Shown: one piece after another, positions 11,933-23,900 of the stretch
Numbering within the stretch: position 1 is the first letter of the stretch
Layout: each line of letters starts with the position of its first letter
Assembly: GCA_018340805.1 (NCBI GenBank)
Contig: JACMZG010001913.1
Coordinates: 10,171,090-10,235,089 of the forward strand
Direction: 5' to 3'
DNA: 64,000 nucleotides
From: Microvelia longipes
Taxonomy: Eukaryota; Arthropoda; Insecta; Hemiptera; Veliidae
The notes under the pieces: model-generated
Database searches by the model: none
What the model saw: the letters and a program-made list of their open reading frames with translations, nothing else
What the model was told of the DNA's origin: nothing
Translations under genes and position numbers: made by a program

Positions 11933-14900
11933 CTACAACAAGTAATTAGAGTTATAGTAGCATTGAGATTGGTTGTACTTGTAGGGTGGTCAAGTTGTAT
12001 GAGCAGATTTCAACCATTTGGTCTTTTCACCGTCCCTCAAATTGTCCACATATCACAGTACTTTGTTATGAGACAACACCTTAGGGGTTTTTTGTCATAC
12101 CTGAAATCATCCAGCTATCAATCTTGGTTGGGTAAATATGTAAGCCAGTATCATAGAAGTTTTTCTTACTTATTTATTAAGAGGTCGGGTTTATTGAGAA
12201 ACATACATCTTGCCCGGTCACTCAATACTTCAATCGTTAATGAAATATCAATTGACTAACGTGTTCCCTTATCAATCAATATACCCCGTCTTACGACAAA
12301 GGAATATTTTGCTCGGTCAATAAGTCTTTGTCAAAAAGTGCATTTAGCGATGAAATATCAATTGACTAGAATGTCCCCTTGTCAATACACCCATCCTAGG
12401 ACAAAGGAATATTTTGCTCGGTCAATAAGTCTTTGTCAAAAAGTGCATTTAGCTATTGATAATCAATTAATTAGAATGATTTGTATGATTTGTTAAATAA
12501 TCCACTGTTAACCTAAAGTAAATTCTTGCCCGTAAGAGGTAAAAAAGTTGTTTACTTATAGCGCTCCTATTGGCTATTGAATAGAGATGACTATTGATTA
12601 CATTTTTACACTGAATGAAGTGTGAAGTCGATAATTAGACTTAAATATTTGTTACCTGGTTCCTCCCAGCTGATAGTAAAGGTAATTAAAGAGCAGATAC
12701 AAGAGCGAAACGATGAGCGGTAGAGCGAATGTTACGAATTTCATGGGGAACGACACCAAGCATAGATCCAGCAGCATCATAACCGAGTTGATGGCGTGTA
12801 CTTGTATCGTTTGAATGTTGGGTGATCCGTTCTCTAAAATCAAATTGCAATTGTTTTTTTTTAACTTGCGCTGTAAATGCTAATTCACTTTACACCGGCC
12901 TTGTCATCTCTTCGCTTCGATGTCAAGGTGATACCAATTTGACAACTTCATGGCAAAATGCCATGTAATAAAAAATAATAATCAAATAACAATTAAAAAC
13001 AAAAATCTAGTTGATTTGACATTATAAATTAAATCCCTGATGGTAATTCCCCACTGGGCGGGAATCCCCTACAGGACGGGAAATTCCCACACACACAAAC
13101 ATGATAAAAACAAAAACAATACAAAATTAATTTAAAAGTACTCTTTTATTTGAGTTTGAGAAATTTATTAAAACACATTATGCAAATGCGCAAGTTTGAC
13201 TAAAGCGAATTAGCTTTTAGATTATTCATGAGGGCGGAAACTAAGAATAGAGTTTGATAAGATAAAACTTTATTATTGACAAACTTTATCATCATTTACT
13301 CCCAAGGTAAGTCGAGTTAATTAGAACAGAGAATAAACTTGGCTTCCATCCTGAGTTAGGGTAATAGTTAAGTTTTTAAATGATAAAAGATCTTTCCCAA
13401 AGACAAAACAACTTAAGAGATATTTTTTTCTCGAGGAAATTCGCTACTAACTTTCTTTTGAATTTGGATCTTGGGGTCGAAAGAGAATCAGTAATTTAGC
13501 GCCTTTGTGAGAATGAAATTCGAACGATTTTTTAATATACTCGAATTGTATATCATTTTTTAAACAGCCTTAAAAATTAGATTAAGAAGCTTAGTTGGTT
13601 CCATCTTGACAAATTGAAACCGTTTTTCGGATCGCGGGTGCTAAAACGTGGAGAGTAGTAAGAAAGAAAATTTGTGGGTGCCAGAACGTGCGTATTGGTG
13701 AAAAATGAAATTAGCGGGTGCTAAAACGTGCATATTAGTGAATAATAAAATAACGGGTGGCAGAACGTGCGTATGGGTGAAAAATGATTTTTTTTTATAT
13801 TTCAATTTTAAATTTACATACTAAATTAAAATAGTTGAGAAAACAATAATTAAATTTATCTCTAGATACAAATTTGAAGCATATAGTATAATTTCAAAAA
13901 ATAGAGCCCAAAGCTGTGGGTTAAAAATGCAGTTAGTATAATAAAAATAAAGGTGCCAGAACGTCGTATGGAAAAAGAAATTTTAGGGCAAAACGGCATA
14001 ATAGTGAATAGAAAATAGGCAAACGCTGCGAATTGGTGAAAATGAAATTAGGGTGCTAATAATGCAAAGTGCATAATAAATTACGTGCCAGACAAGGCAT
14101 AAAAATAAAAATTAAAGGTCTATACATGCATATGAATAATGAAATTACGGGTCAGAAACTGCTATGGGTGAAAAAAAAATTAAGGTGCTATAAAATCATT
14201 ATTAGGAATAAAATAGGGCCAGAACGTGCGTATTGGTGAAAAATGAAATTTAAAGGTGGCCTATAACATGCATATTATGAATAAGAAATACGGGTGCCAG
14301 AAACGTGCATTGGTGAAAAAAAATTTAAGGGTCTATAAATCATAAGTGAATCCTGAAATTACGGGGCCAGAAAGTCGTATTGGGGAAAAAAAATTTAAGG
14401 TGCTAAACATGCATATGTGAAAATGAATTACGGGTGCCATAACGTCGTATTGGTGAAAAAGAATTAGGGGTGCTCAATCGGCTGCGGAATGAACTCAATC
14501 CGTGCAATACGCTCACAATCTCCAGCTTGTCTAGCAAAACCATGCTGCGAAGCAGAATAATGTGACCCAATAGCTACTCCATTTGTTGAGTCCATAAAGC
14601 TTCGTGTAGTTCACAAGCTATTAGTAACAACACTTCCACTTAGCTAGATGATCAGCTTACTTGAAGTGTTTGACAACGATGACTTATAACCATCTTATCG
14701 TTTGGGAGAAACACTGAAAAACTTCTATCATGTTAATTCAGATGAGGTGTCGTCTTTACACCATATAACAAGATTTTCATTAGAAAATTATATTGTGCTA
14801 AAATGAATACAATTGTTACAAAATCTTACTTTACAATAAATTCTAGCAATTAAGAATAGCATTATAAACAGTTTCAATACATAAAATATTTACAATTGAA

Positions 14901-17900
14901 TTTATACGCATACATAAAAATTTATGAAAAACATTCCGCGATAAATGAAATACTATTGAGATGCAAGGCGGTTAGGTAAAGTTAATCGACAAATGTTCCA
15001 GACTCTACAAATCCAAGTTTTTACACAGCTAAATTAAAGGAAAGTAATATCATAATAAGGTTAAAACGAAGTTTAAAGTGTATAGAAGCAAGCTTACCTC
15101 ATCTATACTAGTTTTGGAATATGATAAAGCTGCACAATGGCAATCTGAAGTTCACGGTAAAAATATTCATTGAAGAGAATAGCATATGGATAGTTTGGGT
15201 CGAAACTGAAATGAAGCTTCACAATCTGGTAGTCTCCATAAGACGGAAAACATTTCCGTCTCATGTTAGTAATCTGGAAATTAATAGCAATTAATTATAT
15301 CGAAAAAAACTTTCTTTAAATTAATAAAATATAAATGCATAACAATGTAATTAATACTATGAACTGTATAACCTTAAAGTTCCAGATATTGCATCATCGG
15401 CTCTCTCCCAGAGCAAGAAACACTAACTTTCTTCTCTTATTAATTCCTGTATTCCAGAATTCTCTCCAAGACTCCCAAATCTACCGTGCATTCTGATACA
15501 NNNNNNNNNNNNNNNNNNNNNNNNNNNNNNNNNNNNNNNNNNNNNNNNNNNNNNNNNNNNNNNNNNNNNNNNNNNNNNNNNNNNNNNNNNNNNNNNNNNN
15601 NNNNNNNNNNNNNNNNNNNNNNNNNNNNNNNNNNNNNNNNNNNNNNNNNNNNNNNNNNNNNNNNNNNNNNNNNNNNNNNNNNNNNNNNNNNNNNNNNNNN
15701 NNNNNNNNNNNNNNNNNNNNNNNNNNNNNNNNNNNNNNNNNNNNNNNNNNNNNNNNNNNNNNNNNNNNNNNNNNNNNNNNNNNNNNNNNNNNNNNNNNNN
15801 NNNNNNNNNNNNNNNNNNNNNNNNNNNNNNNNNNNNNNNNNNNNNNNNNNNNNNNNNNNNNNNNNNNNNNNNNNNNNNNNNNNNNNNNNNNNNNNNNNNN
15901 NNNNNNNNNNNNNNNNNNNNNNNNNNNNNNNNNNNNNNNNNNNNNNNNNNNNNNNNNNNNNNNNNNNNNNNNNNNNNNNNNNNNNNNNNNNNNNNNNNNN
16001 NNNNNNNNNNNNNNNNNNNNNNNNNNNNNNNNNNNNNNNNNNNNNNNNNNNNNNNNNNNNNNNNNNNNNNNNNNNNNNNNNNNNNNNNNNNNNNNNNNNN
16101 NNNNNNNNNNNNNNNNNNNNNNNNNNNNNNNNNNNNNNNNNNNNNNNNNNNNNNNNNNNNNNNNNNNNNNNNNNNNNNNNNNNNNNNNNNNNNNNNNNNN
16201 NNNNNNNNNNNNNNNNNNNNNNNNNNNNNNNNNNNNNNNNNNNNNNNNNNNNNNNNNNNNNNNNNNNNNNNNNNNNNNNNNNNNNNNNNNNNNNNNNNNN
16301 NNNNNNNNNNNNNNNNNNNNNNNNNNNNNNNNNNNNNNNNNNNNNNNNNNNNNNNNNNNNNNNNNNNNNNNNNNNNNNNNNNNNNNNNNNNNNNNNNNNN
16401 NNNNNNNNNNNNNNNNNNNNNNNNNNNNNNNNNNNNNNNNNNNNNNNNNNNNNNNNNNNNNNNNNNNNNNNNNNNNNNNNNNNNNNNNNNNNNNNNNNNN
16501 CAGAAGTGCGTATGTGTGAAAAATGAAATTTAAGGGGTGCTAATAACATGCATATTAGGTGAATAATGAATTACGGGTGCCAAGAACGTGCGTATTGGTT
16601 TGAAATGATAATTTTCGGTGCTAAAAACGTTGATAATAGGTGAATAATGAAATTACGGGTGCCAGAACGTGCGTATTGGTGAAAAATGAAATTTAAGGGT
16701 GCTATAACATGCATATTAGTGAATAATGAAATTACGGGTGCCAGAACGTGCGTATTGGTGAAAAATGAAATTTGTCGGTGCTAAAACGTGCATAATAGTG
16801 AATAATGAAATTACGGGTGCCAGAACGTGCGAATTGGTGAAAAATGAAATTTAAGGGCTGCTATAACATGGCATAGTAGTGATAATGAAATTACGGGTGC
16901 AGAACGTGGGCGTATTGGGTTGAAAAATGAAATTTGCGGTGCTAAAAACGTGCATAATTAGTGAAATATGAAATTACGGATGCCAGAACGTGCGAATTGG
17001 TTGGAAAAATGAAATTTGATCGGGGTGCTAAAACGATGACAATAATAGTGAAATAATAAATTACGGGTGCCACAAGAACGTGCGAATTGGTTGAAAAAAT
17101 GAAATTTAAGGTGACTATAGATCAACATGCATATTAGTGAATAATGAAATGCGGAGGTGCCAGAACGTGGTCGTATTGGTGAAAAATGAAATTTGTCGGT
17201 GACTGCTAAACGTGCATATAGTGGAATAATGGAAATACGGGTGCCAGAAGTGCGATATGTGAAAAAATGGAAATTTAGGGTGCTATAACCAAGTTTGGGT
17301 ATAGTGAATAATGAATTACGGGTGCCAGAACGTGCGTATTGGTGAAAAATGAAATTTAAGGGTGCTATAACTGCATATTAAGTGAATACATGGAAAAGAT
17401 TACGGGTGGCCAGAACGTGCGTATTGGTGAAAAATGAAATTTTAGGGTGCTAAAACATGCATATTAGTGAATAATGAAATTAACAGGTGTGCCGACGTGC
17501 GTATGGTGAAAATAAATTTAAGGGTGCTATAACATGCATATTAGTGAATAATGAAAATTACGCGGTGCCAGAACGTGCCGTATTGGTGAAAATGAAATTT
17601 GTCGGTTGCTAACAACGTGCATATATAGTGAATAATGAAATTACGGGGCCAGAACGTTGCGAATTGGTGAAAAATAAAATTTAAGGGTGCTATAACATGC
17701 ATATAGTGAATTAATGAAATTACGGGTGACCAGAACGTGCGAATTGCGTATGAAAAATGAATTTAAGGGTGCTATAAACATGGCATTATTATGTGATAAT
17801 GAAATTACGGGTGCAGGAAACGTGCCGTAGGTGAAAAATGAAATTTAAGGGTGCTATAACATGCATATTAGGTGAATTATGAATACGGGTGCCAGAACGT

Positions 17901-20900
17901 GCAGTATTGGTGAAAAATGTAAATTTGCGGTGCGCTAAAACGTGCATAATAGTGAATAATTGAAAATTTACCGGGTGCCAGAACGTGCGTACTTTCAGGT
18001 GAAAATGAAATTTCAAGGGTGCTCATAACATGGCCATATTAAGTGAATAAAAAAATAAATTACGGGTGCCAGAACGTGCGTATTGGTGAAAAATGAAATT
18101 TGTCGGTGCTAAAACGTGCATAATAGTGAATAATGAAATTACGGGTGCCCAGAACGTGCGAATTGGTGAAAAAGAAATTTTAAGGGTTCTAATAACTGCA
18201 TATGAGTGACTAATGAATTACGGGTGCAGAACAGTGCGTATGGTGAAAAAATGAAATTTGGTCGGTGCTAAAACGTTGCATATTAGTGAATAATAAAATT
18301 ACGGGTGCCAGAACGTGCGTATTGGTGAAAAATGAAATTTAAGGGTGCTATAACATGCATATTAGTGAAATAATGAAATTACGGGTTTGCCAGAACGTGG
18401 TATTGGGGTGAAATGAAATCAAGGGTGCATATAACGATGCATATTAGTGATAATGAAATTACGGGTGCACAGAACGTGACCGTATGGTGAAAAATGAAAT
18501 TTAAGGGTGCTATAACATGTATTAGTGAATAATGAAATTACGGGTGCCAGAACCGTGCGTATGTGAAAAAAGTGGAAATTTAAGGGTGCTTAAAAACGTG
18601 CATATTAGTGAATAATGAAATTACGGGTGCCAAAGAACGTGCGTATTGGTTAAAAAAATGAAATTTAAGGTGCTAAAACGTGCATATTAGTGAATCAATT
18701 GAAATACGAGGTGCACAGAAAGTTGCGTATTGGATGGAAAAAATGAAATTTGTCTTTGCTAAAACGTGCATATTGATGAAAAATAAGATATGTGGTGCTA
18801 AAACGTGGACATTGGTGAAAAATGAGGGTGTCACAATTTCGTTAGTACAATGCTTCTTCCTTCTCCTTCAAGGAGGTATGAAAGCAAAACTGGGAGCTGA
18901 GAGGAATGGGAAAATGAGATTCCTGATTCTCTGCATACGTGCTTCTTCCGGTAGCACATTTTTCTATTAAAATTAGATGAAAACTGGAAGAATAGAGAAT
19001 TGTTTTTCGCAATATGTATGAGTTGCTTAACCCCACTGTGTTAAGAGCTTTGTTATTTCAGCTGTGTTAAGAGTTCAAGATCAAAAATATGTATAAATGT
19101 TGCTCTGCTCTGCAATTCAGTGGCATCTACATTTCAAAATTTTACACTAAACTTTGTTTTGCTGTAAAATTGCTAAGAAAATACTTAATAAGACCCAGAG
19201 ACAATAGATATCTTACGTGTTGCTTTTTTCCGCTATTTTTTTTATTTCTTTGACCCAAGATACCCTCTATCCTTAGTAGCGTCGTGGTTGGGCTCCTCTC
19301 TTGCTCCATCCCTCTACGCCCTTGGTAAGGTTAAAATATATATGTGGAATCATCGGGGGGGCTTAAAAATAAGAGGAAGGGGAATATTGTTATTTAAAAT
19401 AGTTTTAAGGGGGGATGTTTAACAAAAAATCGGGTTCGGGGTACCTCGGAACTTTTCATTATCACATCGGATTCGCTACGCTCATCCTCCTTACTTCAGA
19501 TGGTAAATACATTCGTTTCATTCTCAGCGGTCACCTATCCAGGCACTGACCATGCTCGATGTTGCTTAACTTTTATGGTCCGACAATAATCATTGGCATA
19601 CTTGTCACAATGAAACGAAACTTAGTGTACTTATTTATTACGTATTGATATACACTTGTACCGAATTTAAACTCAATTTTTTCATTTTTTTACAATTTTT
19701 TAAAAAACGTCATTTGATACAATTTGAACTAATACTGATAATGAGATGTAACTTGGCACATTTGTTAGTCTTATACATGGCTACAAACGTGCTAAATTTC
19801 AATCCGATCGCATAATTTTTCCGCGTTTTTCGAAATTTTTGCATTGTCATTGTTGCGGGTTAGTGACGTCAATAAAAATGATTTTCTAAATAGCTCGACT
19901 ACATTGGTTGACTAATTTTTGTACCTAGTTTGAACTCTCTAGCAACATTAAAACGGTTGTATTTATCGCAAGTTGAAGAAGCAATCGAAGTATCAGCTAC
20001 GGGGCAACACTCTGAAGATGATCTTCAGAGGGCTCGTCGTGCTCATTGAGACTAGAAGTATATCACTGATATAACTTTATTAGTTAAGAGCTCGAGTGTT
20101 GCCCCGCCTGCTGATGATGGCGTTATGCCGAAACCGGTCCAGGGATATTTATATCCTACAGCAAGTAACGACGGTAGCTGATTCTTCGATTATTTCTCTA
20201 GCAACACTTAAAGCTACGATGATAACAGACACACACACACAGGCAAACTTTGTTAAATCCACTCAGAATGCTTTAAAAACGCCTAAAATGGATAATTCGG
20301 TGATATCCCGATTTCGGATTTTTTTTGCAAACCCAATACTTTCCTTTATACCTTCTTCTATATAAATAAGGAGAAGTAATGAGGAGGGTCTCACATAATT
20401 TCCATGGAAGTTGTATAATTAGAATAATTAACGCCATTCTAATAATGAGGGATTGAGGATGGCTACCCCTGAGAATCATATCTCGAAATCGTAGAACTTT
20501 AATCTACTATTCTCGTAAATTTTCTGTTATTAGTCGATCCAAGGGAATAATTATTAATTTAGAGTTGATGGACGTCTACTAGCGTTAATTTTACCTTTAC
20601 AATACTTTATCTAAATGTCATTATTTGAATGTCAACCTTAATCATTTATATGGTGAAGGATCTGTCATCTAGCGGATAATTTATGAGACTGAATAATTAA
20701 TGTCGTTGCAAATTCACATTTGCTATTTATTTTTGTCTCTTAAATATCCATTGAACTGCAATCAATTCAAATTACTTTGGTTTCAAGTTGGAGAGGCCAC
20801 ATAAGGCGAAGCTGATAAGTGGATGAAACTATTATAGTATCTATATATTTCTGAGTATATTGAAAGTATCGAATAAACTCAGTCCGGAGTCGATACCACT

Positions 20901-23900
20901 ACTCAAAGGAGGTATGACCAAAAAATAAATAAATAAAAGCCGTGGTAAATAACAGGAAAATTGAAAATGATGTAAGTGAACAACATATGACAACTAACAA
21001 ATAACAACACCAAAATCTCTCCGCAAAACCTTTATTAAAACCAGAGCTGGCTTTCGACCTCACGATCATCATCAGTGCCGGAGAGTTGAAGAAGGAGAAT
21101 CCTAGTCCGACTTTTTAGGCAGAGTCATTCTCCTTCTTCAACTCTCCGGCACTGATGATGATCGTGAGTTCGAAAGCCGGCTCTGGTTTTAATAAAGGTT
21201 TTGATGTTGTTATTTGTTAGCTGTGTTTACTCCATTGCTCAGTTTTCTGTTAATAACATATGACAAGTAAGGTAGGGTGTCATTTTCAATATTTAAGGGG
21301 TCTCTGAATATATGAAACTAGTCCGGAGTGCTCAAGAACTCAAACCCAGGAACCACGGTTCGAATCTTGGTTCTGGAGAAACTTGTCGTCAATAATACTA
21401 TTTAAAATATACTTGAAAGAAATAGAACACGTAAATAAAATCTTTTTATTTGAGGCACAGCTCGTCCGGAACAACCTTTTCTTCTTAGTCTATGCTTTTC
21501 TTCATTTATAACGAAGGTATATTATATTATATAGGAAAGGTATTGTGTTTGCAAAAACACCCGAAACAGAGATTTCACCTTCCATTTCAAGTGTTTTATA
21601 GACCTTCTAAGTATTTGTCACAAATTCGTCAGTCTGTATGTGTGTGCGTCTGTTATCATCGTAGCTCCTGTGTGTTTGTTCTTGAGAGTTGAAACTTGGT
21701 GTGAAAATCAATCTTTAGGTCTAATTGTGCAATCCGAGAAAATATTTTTTTATGACGTCACTACCCCACAGTAATTACTAACAAAAATGTCCAACATTCA
21801 CGAAATGCAGAAAAATTTGTTGACCAATTTGAGATTTGGCATGAATTTAGTCATATATAAAACTAACGTGTGCCAAGTTTCATCTCATTATAAGCATTAG
21901 TTCAATTTTTATCAAATGACATATAGGTTTTTTTTAAAAAAAAATCAAAAAATAATTTACTGCGTAGGCTTCCGCGGTTGTTGTCATGAAGATTTAGGTC
22001 TTCCGGTGGTGACTGCGTCAATGTAGATGAAGAATCCGACGTTTCGCTTCCACTGTGGGAGGCATCTTCAGGGATGTAGGACATCATGGATAGAAACGCA
22101 ATGCTCTACAAAACTGAACTGAACTGTGTTCAGTTTTGTAGAGCATTGCGTTTCTATCCATGATGTCCTACATCCCTGAAGATGCCTCCCACAGTGGAAG
22201 CGAAACGTCGGATTCTTCATCTACATTGACGCAGTCACCACCGGAAGACCTAAATCTTCAAAAAATAATTTAATAGAAGATTAAATTGAGCTGTGGAGTC
22301 TCACAATAGAAATTGAAAGAAAACAGTCACTCCACAATAACTTGTTATATTAAACAAAGCCGACTTTCGGTCTTACAGACCATCATCTGTGTCAGAAACA
22401 ACAAAGTAAGACAAAAAATAAAAACGGAAAAGGAAAGAAGGAATTCACCTCTATCTGCAATCGCTACCGGAGTATTGTGAATTCACTTCTATCGCTATTT
22501 ATTATATTCATCACGTAGTCTCTGCCAGAAGACCTAAACTCTGTAGATATAGTTGATTAGACATTTTGCTTACTTGGATTATAAACTGCTGCCCAAAATA
22601 ATATGGTGACACCCAGTGCTTGTGTGATTGCTGCTGCGTGCATATATTCGTAAACTGTACAAACTTTATTCTGAAGACGCCCACCTGATGGATCTAAAAT
22701 CAAATTCCAATCCTTAATTATCATATATTCTTTTACAATGTAATTGCGGATAAAATGTCTCCGGATAAAATGTACCCTTTCTGCATATTTTTACTTTTCC
22801 TCATTTATACCGTAGGTTTATAGGAAAAGTATTGTGTTTGCAAAATAAACGCACCGGGATGAAACCGGAATTATCCGTTTTAGGTGTTTTAAAGACCTCC
22901 TGAGTGGTTTTCACAAAGTTGTCTGTCTGTATGTGTATGTGTGTGCCTGTTATCATCGTAGTGCCCAGTGTATTAATGCTAGAGAGTTAAAACTTTGTAC
23001 AAAAATCAGTCTAGTGCTATAAGGCGCGGTCGAATATCTAAAACGTTGGATGACCAACAAACTTTTTTTATATTTTTTTTGTCAAACTTTTCAGTAATTA
23101 GCCGGATTTGTGATAAATGAAGCCTATTTCCGTAATCTGCACGCTCTTTTGGTTAATCTCAAAGAGTATTTACATTCACTCAACGATTTATTTTTAATCT
23201 AACTTGGTACATACATAACTACTGTTAGACGTCAGTTGACATGTCAAAATATAACACAAAATATTGACGTCTAACAGTAGTTATGTATGTACCAAGTTAG
23301 ATTAAAAATAAATCGTTGAGTGAATGTAAATATTCTTTGAGATTAACCAAAAGAGCGTGCAGATTACGGAAATAGGCTTTATTTATCACAAATCCGGCTA
23401 ATTACTGAAAATTTTGAAAAAAAAATTATAAAAAAAGTTTGTTGGTGATCCAACGTTCTAGATATTCGACCGCGCCTTATTCAATGAATATTTTTTATGA
23501 CATCATTAACCCGCAATAATGGCTTAGCGAAATTTCAAAAAATTATAAAACGCGTAAAAAATATGCGATCAGATTGAGATTTAGCACGTATGCAGCCATG
23601 TATAAGAATAACATATGTGACAAGTTTCATCTAATTACTAGCATTAGTTACATTTTTGGCTTGTGTACGTTTTTTAAAAAATTGTCAAAAATTGGGAAAT
23701 GGTCTAATTGGGTTGAAATTTGGTACAAGTGTATATTATTACATAATAAATAAGTACACTAAGTTTTGGTTCAATACGACAAGTGTTTTATGATTTCGGT
23801 TTATTTTTTTGTTCAAAATTAAGCAGCATATCGGTACTAAACTATACAATAATTTACCTAACATTAATTTTAATCTTTCAAAAACAGTCTTTACTAAAAA

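Larger units (their letters stand above)
19432..20375 (-). repeat. F1 copy 2, near full length, interrupted by H3
   Basis: It starts TCGGGTTCGGGGTACCTCGG, passes GCTACGCTCATCC, CAGCGGTCACCTATCC, TGAAACGAAACTTAGTGTAC and ACTGATAATGAGATG, and ends near TTTGCAAACCCAATACTTTC. An HHR element (19948-20194) splits it. Confidence 0.75.
20994..21254. mobile_element. HHR-bearing foldback element H4 with 12-bp TSD
   Basis: Direct repeats AACATATGACAA are at 20982-20993 and 21255-21266. The palindrome 20994-21220 has HHRs in both arms. A one-sided 34-nt tail (21221-21254) contains ACTCCATTGCTCAG. A CTCTCCGC/GTGGAGAG-type block lies outside the HHR in the left arm. Lies in rost-like intron 3. Confidence 0.85.
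21960..22258. mobile_element. HHR-bearing foldback element H5 with 14-bp TSD
   Basis: CAAAAAATAATTTA occurs at 21946-21959 and 22259-22272. The arms 21987-22119 and 22128-22260 form a near-perfect 133-bp inverted repeat with an 8-bp loop; the outer base pair or two overlaps the right TSD. A one-sided 27-nt tail (21960-21986) lies outside. Each arm has a complete HHR. The near-identity of the arms suggests a recent origin. Confidence 0.85.

Noticed and set aside
15440..16549. ORFs of 346 and 369 codons
   Set aside because: They consist of translated Ns across the assembly gap.
21325..21385. A tRNA gene or SINE around GGTTCGAATCTTGG
   Set aside because: Only a box B-like stretch; no box A or acceptor stem could be paired.
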